64,000 bases of DNA from Aceticella autotrophica (GCF_017357865.1 NZ_CP060096.1:248001-312000); one strand, 5' to 3'; positions 8,976 to 18,172 are shown, numbered from the stretch's first letter. Program-made: numbers and translations. Notes: a model not told the origin generated them from the sequence alone.

Positions 8976-10463
8976 ATGAGAAAACTAACTATTGCAGGAC
9001 TTGGACCAGGTTCATATGAGCAATTAACAATAAGTACTATTGAAAAAATGAATAAAGCAGATAAGGTTCTTTTGAGGACTTCTAAGCATCCTGTTGTTTC
9101 ATATTTAAAAGAAAAAGGTATTATTTTCACCTCATTTGATAAAATATATGAGAAAGGAAGGACTTTTGAAGAGGTTTATGATACTATTGCAAGGGAAACC
9201 TTAAGAATTGCAGAAAAATATGATAATGTCGTTTTTGCTGTTCCCGGGCATCCCTTTGTTGCTGAAAAAACTGTGGAACAAATATTAAAGTTTTGTAAAG
9301 AGTATGACGATATAGAAATAGAAATAATACCTGCTGTAAGTTTTATAGACGTGATAATAAGCGAGTTGAAAATAGACCCTATATATGGGGTAAAAATATT
9401 AGACGGCTTTACCCTAAACTCAGTAAAACCCGATAAAAGATGTGGCAATATAATAACTCAGATTTACAGCAGGATGGTTGCATCTAATATAAAACTTGAA
9501 CTTATGGATATTTATGGCGATAATTACATAGTTACGCTTATATCGAGAGCTGGAATAAAAGGTGAACAAAAAATCCAGCAAATACCATTGTATATGTTGG
9601 ACAGGATTGAGTGGATAGATTATCTTACATCAATTTATATCCCGCCGGTTTCAGATATTGTTCAAGAAAGGTATGACATACATGACCTTTTAAATATAAT
9701 GGCTGTTTTAAGAGGTGATTCCGGCTGCCCATGGGATAAAGAGCAATCTCATAAGACCTTGGAAAAATACCTTATTGAAGAAAGCTACGAAGTTATTGAT
9801 GCAATTGAGAAAAATTCCGATGAAAAATTGCAGGAGGAATTAGGAGATGTTTTGTTACAGGTAGTTTTTCATTCGCAGATAGCAAATGAACGATGCGCTT
9901 TTGACTTTAATGATGTTTGTGATGCAGAATGTAAAAAGATGATCAGAAGGCATCCGCATATATTTGAATGTAAGAATATGGTAACTACAGAAGGCGTGTT
10001 AAAGCAGTGGGATGAAATTAAGAAGTCAGAGAAAGGATTAAAGTCATATACGGACACCCTTAAGGATGTACCTATATATATGCCGGCATTAATCAGAGGT
10101 TATAAAGTGCAGGACAAGGCAGCAAAAGTAGGTTTTGACTGGGATAAAGTGGAAGATGCTTTATCAAAGGTATATGAAGAATTGGATGAATTAAAGGAGG
10201 TGTATAAGGGGGATAAGAGGGAAAGAGCAGTAGAGGAATTAGGGGACTTGATATTTGCTGTTGTCAACGTGGCGAGATTTTTGGAAATTGACCCTGAGCT
10301 GTCTGTACATAAAACCATAGAAAAATTTATAAAAAGATTTGAATATATTGAGAAATCAGCCACAGCCAAAAGCAAAAAAATGGAAGATATGACATTGGAT
10401 GAGATGGATGAACTATGGAATGAAGCTAAAATGTATAATTTTAATAAAAAAAATGAAAAATAA
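8976..10463 (+). CDS. mazG: MazG-family protein with N-terminal tetrapyrrole-methylase-like domain
   Basis: The first ~220 residues resemble SAM-dependent tetrapyrrole methylases (L-T-I-A-G-L-G-P-G). The C-terminal part has two MazG nucleotide-pyrophosphohydrolase units: L-R-G-D-S-G-C-P-W-D-K-E-Q-S-H with E-E-S-Y-E and E-E-L-G-D, then Y-K-V-Q-D-K-A-A-K-V-G-F-D-W with E-E-L-G-D-L-I-F-A. This is the layout of Bacillus YabN. MazG hydrolyses non-canonical NTPs. The ATG at 8976 follows GAGGTG. The gene heads the mazG-hup-rqcP-yabP-yabQ-divIC-yabR run conserved in many Firmicutes. Confidence 0.93.
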   Translation: MRKLTIAGLGPGSYEQLTISTIEKMNKADKVLLRTSKHPVVSYLKEKGIIFTSFDKIYEKGRTFEEVYDTIARETLRIAEKYDNVVFAVPGHPFVAEKTVEQILKFCKEYDDIEIEIIPAVSFIDVIISELKIDPIYGVKILDGFTLNSVKPDKRCGNIITQIYSRMVASNIKLELMDIYGDNYIVTLISRAGIKGEQKIQQIPLYMLDRIEWIDYLTSIYIPPVSDIVQERYDIHDLLNIMAVLRGDSGCPWDKEQSHKTLEKYLIEESYEVIDAIEKNSDEKLQEELGDVLLQVVFHSQIANERCAFDFNDVCDAECKKMIRRHPHIFECKNMVTTEGVLKQWDEIKKSEKGLKSYTDTLKDVPIYMPALIRGYKVQDKAAKVGFDWDKVEDALSKVYEELDELKEVYKGDKRERAVEELGDLIFAVVNVARFLEIDPELSVHKTIEKFIKRFEYIEKSATAKSKKMEDMTLDEMDELWNEAKMYNFNKKNEK

Positions 10464-10537
10464 GCTTAAACTTAGAAGGATTTTTAGATTTTATGTAGAA
10501 TAAGTAAAAGTAAGATAATTTATAAGGAGGTATAATT

Positions 10538-10813
10538 GTGAATAAAGCTGACCTGATAACAAAAATGGCAGAGAAATGCGATTTAACCAAAAAGGATACG
10601 GAGAAAGCATTAAATGCTTTTGTGGATTCCGTACAAGAGGCATTAAAACAGGGCGAAAGAATACAGCTGGTAGGTTTTGGGACATTCGAGGTTAGGGAAA
10701 GAGCAGAAAGAAAAGGAAGGAATCCTCAGACAAAAGAAGAAATAACCATTCCAGCATCAAAAGCACCGGTATTTAAAGCAGGCAAAGCTTTAAAGGATAT
10801 TGTAAATTCTTAA
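10538..10813 (+). CDS. hup: HU-family DNA-binding protein
   Basis: This 91-aa protein is a histone-like HU subunit: M-N-K-A-D-L-I-x-x-M-A at the start, [20 protein letters not shown] in the DNA-binding arm, and [12 protein letters not shown] at the end. HU dimers bend and compact DNA and support site-specific recombination. The GTG start at 10538 is fixed by AAGGAGG. A strong terminator follows. Confidence 0.97.
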   Translation: MNKADLITKMAEKCDLTKKDTEKALNAFVDSVQEALKQGERIQLVGFGTFEVRERAERKGRNPQTKEEITIPASKAPVFKAGKALKDIVNS

Positions 10814-10846
10814 AAAGAATCAGGTCGTATGACCTGATTCTTTTTT
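10813..10846 (+). terminator. Intrinsic terminator of hup
   Basis: A perfect hairpin, AAGAATCAGGTC-GTAT-GACCTGATTCTT, is followed by a T run. It begins at the hup stop codon. Confidence 0.92.
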
Positions 10847-10875
10847 ACAAGATTTAAAGTGATGGGGGGATATCT

Positions 10876-11115
10876 GTGAGACTTGATAAATTTTTGAAGG
10901 TATCAAGACTAATAAAAAGACGCACAATTGCAAAAGAGGCATGTGATAAAGGAAGGGTATTAGTAAATGGCAAGGTTGCAAAAGCTGGAGACATATTAAA
11001 AGAAGGAGATAAAATAGAAATAAAATTTGGTTCTAAAGATGTAAAGGTAGAAGTCTTAAGCTTAAAAGAACATGTGCTTAAAGATGAAGTTCAAAGTATG
11101 TATAGACTGCTATGA
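10876..11115 (+). CDS. rqcP: S4-domain RNA-binding protein RqcP (YabO)
   Basis: This 79-aa protein is little more than an S4 domain: M-R-L-D-K-F-L-K-V-S-R-L-I-K-R-R-T, then G-R-V-L-V-N-G and A-G-D-x-L-K-E-G-D. RqcP works with RqcH in ribosome-associated quality control, promoting alanine tailing of stalled nascent chains. The GTG start at 10876 is preceded by GGGGGGA. Its place after hup and before the spo/yab genes is the usual Firmicutes order. Confidence 0.9.
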   Translation: MRLDKFLKVSRLIKRRTIAKEACDKGRVLVNGKVAKAGDILKEGDKIEIKFGSKDVKVEVLSLKEHVLKDEVQSMYRLL

Positions 11116-11193
11116 TAATAATTTATTCAAAAAGTGTATATATAAAAAAATTCCTCAAATACTATTGTTAGAATATTAATGGGAGGGATTTTT

Positions 11194-12162
11194 TTGAAAA
11201 AGAAAATACTTATTTTGATTTTGTTAGCTTTATTATTATTATCTTCCTGTACCAAGCCATCAAAGTTTACGGAACCTGCAAAAAAACCCGGTGTTTCACC
11301 TCCGCCTATTCCCTCAAAGATAAGCATGGGTGAAAAAAAAGAACCAGTACTTAAGGTATATGTAAAACAAACGGGAAAAATCGAATCAATGCCTATTGAA
11401 AAATATATAACAGCGACTGTTGCCGGAGAGATAAAAAATGATTGGCCTATGGAGGCATTAAAAGCACAGGCGATCTTAGCAAGAAGTTATGTATTAAACT
11501 TTGTCAGTACAAAGACATCAAAATACCCCGGGGCAGATATATCCACAGATTTCGAAGAGGCACAGGCATGGAACCCTGCTAATATTAATTCAAGAATTAA
11601 AAAAGCAGTAGATGAAACAAGGGGAGAGGTTGCTGTCTATAACAATAAATATATTGATGCATGGTTTCATTCACATGCGGCAGGTCAAACAGCGATGGCA
11701 AAAGAAGGGTTAAACTATAAAAAACCGGAACCACCGTATATAAAGAGCGTAAAGTCAAATGATAGCCCCGATGCACCCGCAGATATAAAACACTGGACAG
11801 TGAGCTTTACAAAGCAAGAAATTGCAGAGGCACTCCAGAAAATGGGTTTAAATATCAAAGACTTTAAAAATATTTCCATAGGTACTAAGGGAGCATCCGG
11901 AAGAACGATTAATTTAAATTTTGACAAGACATCTGTTAATGCACCTGACTTTAGAATAGCAATTGGAAGTGAAAGGTTAAAATCAACTATGCTTGATAGT
12001 GTTAATTATGACGGAAACAAGCTTACAATTAAAGGGCGAGGCTTTGGGCATGGTGTTGGTATGTCGCAGTGGGGTGCATATCAGATGGCAAAACAGGGTA
12101 TGAAGGCAAAGGACATAATAATGTACTATTTTAAGGGCTTAAATATCGTTAAAATATGGTAA
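11194..12162 (+). CDS. SpoIID/LytB-domain lipoprotein
   Basis: The protein has a short lysine-rich N-terminus, a leucine-rich membrane segment and the lipobox L-L-S-S-C, so it is probably a lipoprotein outside the membrane. The SpoIID core is visible: I-E-K-Y-I-T-A-T-V-A-G-E-I, M-E-A-L-K-A-Q-A-I-L-A-R-S-Y, a central H-S-H-A-A-G region, and the C-terminal G-R-G-F-G-H-G-V-G-M-S-Q-W-G-A-Y. SpoIID proteins are lytic transglycosylases that act on denuded glycan during engulfment or germination. The TTG at 11194 is chosen because GGGAGG lies seven bases before it; the ATG at 11179 would include this site. It could be spoIID itself or a paralogue. Confidence 0.87.
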   Translation: MKKKILILILLALLLLSSCTKPSKFTEPAKKPGVSPPPIPSKISMGEKKEPVLKVYVKQTGKIESMPIEKYITATVAGEIKNDWPMEALKAQAILARSYVLNFVSTKTSKYPGADISTDFEEAQAWNPANINSRIKKAVDETRGEVAVYNNKYIDAWFHSHAAGQTAMAKEGLNYKKPEPPYIKSVKSNDSPDAPADIKHWTVSFTKQEIAEALQKMGLNIKDFKNISIGTKGASGRTINLNFDKTSVNAPDFRIAIGSERLKSTMLDSVNYDGNKLTIKGRGFGHGVGMSQWGAYQMAKQGMKAKDIIMYYFKGLNIVKIW

Positions 12163-12190
12163 ACAAATCCTCCTTTTAGGAGGATTTGTT
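12162..12190 (+). terminator. Hairpin after the SpoIID-like gene
   Basis: AACAAATCCTCC-TTTT-AGGAGGATTTGTT is a 12-13 bp perfect stem directly after the stop codon. The T run after it is weak. Confidence 0.75.
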
Positions 12191-12252
12191 AGTTCTAAAA
12201 ATTATACAAGCATCATATGAATTAATAGAAATATTAGAGGGGGTTCAAATAA

Positions 12253-12546
12253 ATGGAAAATACAAGAGGGACAAATAGAGCAGAAGTTCAAAATATAACC
12301 ATTGAAAATAGAGAAAAAGTTCATGTGACAGGGGTGCAGAATGTAGTAAGCTTTGATAATGAAGCAGTTGTTCTTGAAACAGCTCTTGGACTTTTAACGA
12401 TAAAGGGTCAGGAACTTCATATAAACAAGCTTAATCTTGATGATGGGCAGCTTGCGGTAGATGGGGAAGTTTTAAGTCTTACATACAGTGATAGAAGTGG
12501 CATTATTGGAAAATCAGGAAGTTTTTTCAGCAGGATGTTTAAATGA
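12253..12546 (+). CDS. yabP: Spore cortex protein YabP
   Basis: This 97-aa protein matches YabP, needed for spore cortex formation: I-E-N-R-E-K-V-H-V-T-G-V-Q-N-V-V-S-F-D, then L-G-L-L-T-I-K-G-Q-E-L-H-I-N-K-L-N-L-D, and a short C-terminal tail. AGAGGGGG precedes the ATG. YabP and YabQ normally lie side by side; here a phosphatase and an opposing pyrophosphatase gene separate them by 2.4 kb. Confidence 0.92.
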   Translation: MENTRGTNRAEVQNITIENREKVHVTGVQNVVSFDNEAVVLETALGLLTIKGQELHINKLNLDDGQLAVDGEVLSLTYSDRSGIIGKSGSFFSRMFK

Positions 12547-12627
12547 GCTGAGCAAATCGGTTTTCTTGTTGCAAAAACATTTCTCCTATTATAATATTAA
12601 ACTATAATGTTATAAAGGAGAAATAAT

Positions 12628-13251
12628 ATGCATACAGTAATTCTTGTTGATTTTGATGGCACGATAACAAAAGAAGATACCTGCATTGCAATGGCTAACA
12701 ACTTTGCAAAAAAAGGATGGAAAATGATAGAAGAGGAATGGAGGTCAGGGAAGTTAACTACCGAACAGTGTTCCTTAAAGTTATTTGAATTTATGGATAT
12801 CGATCAGAAGAAACTCGAAAAACTTTTGTACAGTATAGAAATAGATGAATCTTTCATAGATTTTCTTGATTTTTGTAAGATAAAGAAATATCGTGTGATT
12901 ATTACAAGCGATGGATTTGACTTTAATATTAAGACAATATTGAGCAGGTATAATATAAATCTTGAGTTTTACAGCAACAAACTTAAATTTACGGATGGGA
13001 TAATAAATGCTGAATTTTATACTTCTAAGGAATGTGAAAAATGCGGCATGTGTAAGTTGAATGTCTTAAAGAAATTTAAAGATAATAATACAAGGATTAT
13101 ATATATAGGTGATGGTTATTCCGATATCTGCGTTGCAAAATATGCTGATGTGGTATTTGCAAAAAATGTGTTGCTAAGCTATTGTATTGAAAATAATATC
13201 TCACATATACCATTTAATAATTTTAGCGATATAATTAAAAAATTGAAGTGA
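12628..13251 (+). CDS. HAD-family phosphatase (MtnX/SerB-like)
   Basis: The 207-aa protein has the HAD motifs: D-F-D-G-T near the N-terminus (nucleophile aspartate), I-T-S-D-G at about 92-96, and G-D-G-Y-S-D near residue 160 for metal binding. A C-E-K-C-G-M-C segment at about 135 resembles the MtnX branch, which acts on phosphorylated methylthioribulose-type intermediates; a serine-phosphatase-like role is also possible. AAAGGAG precedes the ATG. The stop is inside a hairpin shared with the converging pyrophosphatase gene. Confidence 0.8.
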   Translation: MHTVILVDFDGTITKEDTCIAMANNFAKKGWKMIEEEWRSGKLTTEQCSLKLFEFMDIDQKKLEKLLYSIEIDESFIDFLDFCKIKKYRVIITSDGFDFNIKTILSRYNINLEFYSNKLKFTDGIINAEFYTSKECEKCGMCKLNVLKKFKDNNTRIIYIGDGYSDICVAKYADVVFAKNVLLSYCIENNISHIPFNNFSDIIKKLK

Positions 13252-13277
13252 TAAATTTAAATAGAATTTATCACTTC
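13245..13277. terminator. Bidirectional terminator between HAD phosphatase and pyrophosphatase genes
   Basis: The arms GAAGTGATAAATT and AATTTATCACTTC are perfect complements around a 7-nt loop. The hairpin overlaps both convergent stop codons. No long T run follows on either strand. Confidence 0.75.
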
Positions 13278-14876
13278 AGAAATTTGTGGGATAATTTGTT
13301 TTTTTCTTGATATAACCTTTGGAAGGTAAAAGCTGTTGCCTTTAATATCAACATTAAATGCTTTTTCTAAGATATCTGTATGATTTCCGGCAAATAATAT
13401 TTCGGAACCTTCTTTAATTATATCTGTAAGCATCAGTAAAAGCATATCATAATTCTTATTTTTCCTTTCGCTTTCCATAAATTCCAGTAATTTTGTCTTT
13501 AGTTCCTCGGTGTTTGACAAGGTATTAACCTGACCTACGCCTATTTTCAGGTTGTTTATCACAAAATCTTTAAAATCCGTATAAAATATTTCTTTTACAG
13601 ATTTGTCTTCAAGTGATGTACCGGCTTTAAGCATTTGATTGCCGAAATCATCTATATCAATGCCTGCTATTTCAGATAGTTTTTTTGCTGCTCTTATATC
13701 TTCAGGAGTACAAGTCGGCGACCTGAAAATAAGGGTGTCCGACAATATTGCTGCACACATGATACCTGCTATTTTTGGTTCGGGAGTGTGGCTGTTTTCT
13801 TCGAGAATCTTATTTATTATTGTTGATGTACAACCTACCGGGTGATTTCTGAATAATATAGGCATGTCGGTTTCAATACAACCTACCCTGTGATGGTCGA
13901 TTATTTCAAGTATTTTAGCCTCTTTAACCCCATCTACGGCTTGAGATAGTTCATTGTGATCAACAAGGATTATTTTTTTCCTTTCATAATTAAGTATATG
14001 CCTTCTTGCTAAGAGACCTAAAATCCTTCCGTTTTTGTCAATGACAGGAAAGTTTCTAAACTTGTATTTAAGCATAATATTTCTAATATCATCGATATAA
14101 TCGGTTTCTTTAAAGGCGATAATTCCTTCTTTTTTCATAATATAAGAAATTGGTAAACATTGACTAACAAGTTTTATTGTATCAAAAGTGTCCCATGGAA
14201 CCACAATAAGTGTGCAGTTAAATTCTTTGGCGATATTTATGACCTCTTTTGGGACGTCATGATTACCGGTTATGATTAATGTTTTTGCTCCTTTTTTTAT
14301 TGCTTCTATTTGTATATTTTCTCTGTTGCCTACAATAAGGATACAACCTTCGTTTATTCTTTTAAGGGCACTTTCTGTAGACATGGCAGCTACTACAATA
14401 TTGCCTTTAATAGAATTTGCGTTTTTGATTAATATTTTGCCGTTTAATGTTTTTAAAATATTATCCAATGGGATTTCATATTTTGATAATTCCTGTAATG
14501 AAAAAAGATATGCTTTTGCTATATCGGCAAGGGTAGCGATGCCTTTTAATTTTTGTTCGTTATCAACAATTAATACGGTTTGCAAATTTGTTTCGGAAAG
14601 AAGTTTCCATGCATTATACATCGGTGAGTCTTCGGTTATTGTCAAAGGCTTGTCATATGTAATATCCTGTATCTGTGTATATACATTGTCAATATACATA
14701 GGTTCTTTTACATCAAAATAATTCAGTACAAATTGTGTTTCTTTATTTATAGGACCAAGTCTAACGGGAATAGCATTCAAACCTTCTAAATTTCTTTTTG
14801 TATACGCATATGCTATTGCAGAACATATTGAATCCGTATCTGGATTTTTATGTCCTGTTATGTAAACTACACTCAT
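13257..14876 (-). CDS. ppaC: Family II Mn-dependent inorganic pyrophosphatase with CBS and DRTGG domains
   Basis: The 539-aa protein is a CBS-type pyrophosphatase. The DHH part begins at the N-terminus with G-H-K-N-P-D-T-D-S and continues after the insert with D-H-N-E and I-D-H-H-R. The insert carries two CBS motifs around a DRTGG-like segment (I-T-G-N-H-D-V-P). A DHHA2 domain closes the protein. It hydrolyses pyrophosphate in the cytoplasm, and CBS/DRTGG inserts in this family bind adenine nucleotides or diadenosine polyphosphates. GGGGGT precedes the ATG. It is encoded opposite to the surrounding genes and lies between yabP and yabQ. Confidence 0.93.
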   Translation of the reverse strand: MSVVYITGHKNPDTDSICSAIAYAYTKRNLEGLNAIPVRLGPINKETQFVLNYFDVKEPMYIDNVYTQIQDITYDKPLTITEDSPMYNAWKLLSETNLQTVLIVDNEQKLKGIATLADIAKAYLFSLQELSKYEIPLDNILKTLNGKILIKNANSIKGNIVVAAMSTESALKRINEGCILIVGNRENIQIEAIKKGAKTLIITGNHDVPKEVINIAKEFNCTLIVVPWDTFDTIKLVSQCLPISYIMKKEGIIAFKETDYIDDIRNIMLKYKFRNFPVIDKNGRILGLLARRHILNYERKKIILVDHNELSQAVDGVKEAKILEIIDHHRVGCIETDMPILFRNHPVGCTSTIINKILEENSHTPEPKIAGIMCAAILSDTLIFRSPTCTPEDIRAAKKLSEIAGIDIDDFGNQMLKAGTSLEDKSVKEIFYTDFKDFVINNLKIGVGQVNTLSNTEELKTKLLEFMESERKNKNYDMLLLMLTDIIKEGSEILFAGNHTDILEKAFNVDIKGNSFYLPKVISRKKQIIPQISEVINSI

Positions 14877-14960
14877 ATTTTACCCCCTGTATTTATAAAT
14901 TATGATGAATCATATCATCTTCTAATACTAATATAATATAGCATAGGAGGTGTTGAGTAA

Positions 14961-15437
14961 ATGGTAATAACTGTAAAGAGCCAGCTTTATGCATTTTTTG
15001 TTACATTTTATGGAGGTATCGCTATCGCTTTTATATATGATATTTACAGGATTGTTAGAATTATTGTTAAGCCCAAAAAAATTATTTCCAACATTGGTGA
15101 TATTATTTTCTGGATTATCGGCACAATCGTTATGATATATTTTTTATACATAAGCAACTATGTAGAATTAAGGCTGTTTAATTTTCTTGGATTTTTTATA
15201 GGGGCACTGTTATATGATATCACTTTAAGTCCTTTTATAATTAAACTGCTTCTTAGGGCTTACAAAATAATTATTAGAATATTAATAAGATTCTATAACA
15301 TAATCGTATATCCAATTAAAATGATATTAAAGATTTTACATATACCATATAAATTTTTAACAAAAATTTTTTTGATACCATCGGAATTTTTCAAAAATAT
15401 TAGTTTGCATTTTAATTTTTTTAAGAAAAAAAAATAG
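14961..15437 (+). CDS. yabQ: Spore cortex membrane protein YabQ
   Basis: The 158-aa protein has about four N-terminal membrane segments (L-Y-A-F-F-V-T-F-Y-G-G-I-A-I-A-F-I-Y-D, then I-I-F-W-I-I-G-T-I-V-M-I-Y) followed by a basic, aromatic-rich tail. This fits YabQ, which cooperates with YabP in cortex formation. AGGAGGTG precedes the ATG. DivIC follows 69 bp downstream, as is usual. Confidence 0.88.
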   Translation: MVITVKSQLYAFFVTFYGGIAIAFIYDIYRIVRIIVKPKKIISNIGDIIFWIIGTIVMIYFLYISNYVELRLFNFLGFFIGALLYDITLSPFIIKLLLRAYKIIIRILIRFYNIIVYPIKMILKILHIPYKFLTKIFLIPSEFFKNISLHFNFFKKKK

Positions 15438-15506
15438 AGGAATTTTTATTTACAAGTTGAATAAATTATGTATAATATTAATATAAGATATAGGGGATTG
15501 ATAAGA

Positions 15507-15812
15507 ATGATAAAAAATAAAAAATTAAAATTGAAACCAATTTTAATTATAATTTTTTTAATTTATTTTGTTGTTACGTTTTTTCAGCAGGGGATTACAT
15601 TAAATAAGCTTGATAAACGGTACAATGAAATAAAATCAAAAGAAGCAACCGCTCTAAATGAAAACAAATATTTAAAGGACAGGATAAAATATATGCAGAG
15701 CGATAGTTTTATAGAAGAAGAAGCCAGGCAAAAGCTTGGGCTGGTAAAAAAAGGCGAGATAATATACATAGATAAATCAAAAGAAAAAATAAACACATTG
15801 AACAAAGATTAA
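15507..15812 (+). CDS. divIC: Septum formation initiator DivIC/FtsB-like
   Basis: The 101-aa protein has a lysine-rich cytoplasmic start, one membrane helix (L-I-I-I-F-L-I-Y-F-V-V-T-F-F), and a coiled coil (L-x-K-L-D-K-R-Y-N-E-I) leading to E-E-x-A-R-Q-K-L-G-L-V-K-K-G-E, the family signature. DivIC works with FtsL and DivIB at the division septum. I choose the ATG at 15507 with AGGGGA upstream. The stop codon lies inside the 17-bp target duplication of the following insertion element, so the gene just escaped disruption. Confidence 0.88.
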   Translation: MIKNKKLKLKPILIIIFLIYFVVTFFQQGITLNKLDKRYNEIKSKEATALNENKYLKDRIKYMQSDSFIEEEARQKLGLVKKGEIIYIDKSKEKINTLNKD

Positions 15813-15823
15813 AAATTTAAATC

Positions 15824-17592
15824 TGTCAATAGTCTGTGAAAATGTCACCTAAAAAAGAGCAAATTTATTCAGTGAAAATGTCATGTTTAAATATGCTTTT
15901 ATGTTTCAGTGATGGTAACAAATTTTTCTTAAAACGAAGTAAAATTGTAGCAAAAGATTTTGAATTGATAATAATATAAAATTGTCGAAGAGCCTTTCAA
16001 AGCACGCGTTAATTGTAGATATACTATGTATAGAATATTATGTCTTGTAATCTAAAGACATAAAAACATGCAATTTATTCTATACATCTCTTTAAAAGAG
16101 AAACCTTAAAAAAGGCATAGGAAATTAAGCCTTGATAAATACCATCAAAGCGAGTATCATAATATATGACAATATTTTTCTATGCCCATGCACGCGTAGA
16201 ATTGAAAAGCTGATTAAGCATTTCAACGATCTCACGATCGGTTTCTTCATACGCGTAATTGGGCTTCTTCTTTTGTGCATGCCGCCATGGGTGATCGGCA
16301 CTTGGCTTTACTATAGTTTGTTTCACAGTTTTCTCTTTAGATAACTTTAAAGATTCTTTTTTTGGACGTTCATCAAGAAGCAAAGTATCATATATAACAT
16401 CAGCATAGAAAGCTTTTACGCCTATTTTAGAACTACTTAAGACAGTAAGTTTAGCTTTGGGCATAGCTGGAGCCTTTTTACCATTCTTGATAAGTTGATA
16501 ATACTTACCCTTGTAAGAAAAAGCAGACCCTTCAATGATAGTACGCTCTTCCTTTACGCATAAGATATAATCAAGGTTAATATTAGAATCAAGCGTTCTA
16601 AAAGCATGTTCAGGATTTTCAGGTTCGACACCAAACTTTTCATTGTAAGCGACAATAAATTGCGATAAAAATGCATTAGCAGCTTTCATAGTATCAATTC
16701 CATGAATCTTAAACTCAACAGGAAGCCTGCTTTGAAGCGTATCCCATAGCTTTTCAATGCGGCCTTTAGCTTGTGGAGAATTAGCCTTAATAACGTTGAT
16801 TCCAAGCTCTCCCATAGCTCTTTCAAACTGAGTAAAATTAACTGTCTTTCCCTCTAATTGTTCTTCTATAGATAGTTTACCGCTGTTAGGAGAGACAAAG
16901 ATAGTGTGACGGTCAGAATATATACTGATAGGGATACCATGGTTGTTAACGATTTGTCTTATGACTTCGAAATATCCTTCCATACACTCGTTAGGAGCAA
17001 AAAAAAGTGCAAGAATTTCACCGGTAGCGTCATCTATAGCTCCATGTAGAGTAAATGATTTATCTCCTATGATCCATTCATGTGGAGAAGCATCAATCTG
17101 AACCAGCATTCCCTTTTGAGGCTTTCTCTTTCTTCGATGATGAGATTTACGCTTACGATGTTTTTTAGGGCTTTTAATACCCTCTTTAGTCAATATCCTA
17201 TATATTGTAGAATAACTCACATTAATATTTTCATGTTCTTCCAGTAACTCAGAAAAATGCATGAAATTAGCCTCTTGGTACTTTGTTTGTTTTAACTCAA
17301 CAATTTTGGTTCCGATTTCATCCGAGAGAGCATGCTTAGGCTTCCTACCTCTATTTTTATGAATTATGAACGCAGGACCATCTTTTAAAACCCCTCCTTT
17401 TAACCTTATTACTTGGCGTTCACTGAGGCCCAGAAGCTCAGCAGCTTCTCTTACGGTTATAATTTTATCAATAGTCTGATTGATAACTCTAAGACGACTT
17501 ATTTCTTTTTGAGTCATATTGAATATCTCCTCTCTCATACATGACATTTTATCAGAATAAATTCAATATGACATTATCACAGAATAATTACA
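15824..17592 (-). mobile_element. IS1202-type (ISNCY) insertion sequence, copy 1
   Basis: The 1769-bp element has imperfect terminal inverted repeats of about 24 bp starting TGT (TGTCAATAGTCTGTGAAAAT at the left, TGTAATTATTCTGTGATAAT at the right on the other strand). It is flanked by an exact 17-bp duplication, GATTAAAAATTTAAATC, at 15807-15823 and 17593-17609. The target sequence is itself nearly palindromic. A second copy of the same length lies at 26113-27881. About 340 bp between the transposase stop and the left end are non-coding and hold a long hairpin near 16015-16085. Confidence 0.92.
16180..17517 (-). CDS. IS1202-type DDE transposase, copy 1
   Basis: The 445-aa protein has an N-terminal helix-turn-helix (V-R-E-A-A-E-L-L-G-L-S-E-R-Q-V) and an integrase-type core with D in V-Q-I-D-A-S-P-H-E-W, D in Y-S-D-R-H-T-I-F, and E in Q-A-K-G-R-I-E-K-L-W. 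I start at the ATG at 17517 after GAGAGGAG; the upstream ATG at 17547 lies before this ribosome site. The protein is identical to copy 2, so at least one recent transposition took place. The gene is intact and the element is probably active. Confidence 0.93.
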   Translation of the reverse strand: MTQKEISRLRVINQTIDKIITVREAAELLGLSERQVIRLKGGVLKDGPAFIIHKNRGRKPKHALSDEIGTKIVELKQTKYQEANFMHFSELLEEHENINVSYSTIYRILTKEGIKSPKKHRKRKSHHRRKRKPQKGMLVQIDASPHEWIIGDKSFTLHGAIDDATGEILALFFAPNECMEGYFEVIRQIVNNHGIPISIYSDRHTIFVSPNSGKLSIEEQLEGKTVNFTQFERAMGELGINVIKANSPQAKGRIEKLWDTLQSRLPVEFKIHGIDTMKAANAFLSQFIVAYNEKFGVEPENPEHAFRTLDSNINLDYILCVKEERTIIEGSAFSYKGKYYQLIKNGKKAPAMPKAKLTVLSSSKIGVKAFYADVIYDTLLLDERPKKESLKLSKEKTVKQTIVKPSADHPWRHAQKKKPNYAYEETDREIVEMLNQLFNSTRAWA

Positions 17593-17749
17593 GATTAAAA
17601 ATTTAAATCTTGATATAAAGTATTTTTTAATATATAATAACATTATCAATCTATATGAGGGTAGTGAAATTTTGCTTTTATTTGTAGAAACATGTAAAAG
17701 TATCATATGCCTTCGTATTAAATAAATCAAAGGGAGGATTATCATTTAT

Positions 17750-18172
17750 ATGCCATTTCAGGTTGGAGAGGTAGTTGAAGGAACCGTTCTCAATATTACA
17801 GACTTTGGGGCGTTTATTCAATTACCGGAAGGCAAGACGGGATTAGTTCATATTTCAGAGGTTGCAAACACATATGTAAAAGACATTAAGGATTTTTTAA
17901 AGGAGCAGGATAAGGTTAAGGTAAAAGTGCTTTCGATGGACAAAGGAGGACGTATAAGTTTATCTATCAAAAAAGCTCTTCCAAATCAGGTACCACAAGA
18001 GAGAAACAAAAGGGATTATGAAAGACAAGATAATAGGAATTATAACAATATTTCATTTGAAGAAAGAATGTCGAAGTTTTTAAAGGATTCTGATGAAAGA
18101 CAACAGCAGCTTAAAAAGAATTTTGATTCAAAAAGGAAAGGAAGCAGTTATAAAAAGAATACAAATTTCTAA
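17750..18172 (+). CDS. yabR: S1-domain RNA-binding protein (YabR-like)
   Basis: The first ~75 residues are an S1 domain: F-Q-V-G-E-V-V-E-G-T-V, T-D-F-G-A-F-I-Q-L-P-E-G-K-T-G-L-V-H-I-S-E-V, and G-R-I-S-L-S-I-K-K-A. The rest is a charged, probably disordered tail rich in R, K, N and Q. It matches Bacillus YabR in sequence and location after divIC. AGGGAGG is 12 bases before the ATG, slightly far. In the ancestral arrangement it lay next to divIC; the IS1202-type element now separates them. Confidence 0.9.
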   Translation: MPFQVGEVVEGTVLNITDFGAFIQLPEGKTGLVHISEVANTYVKDIKDFLKEQDKVKVKVLSMDKGGRISLSIKKALPNQVPQERNKRDYERQDNRNYNNISFEERMSKFLKDSDERQQQLKKNFDSKRKGSSYKKNTNF

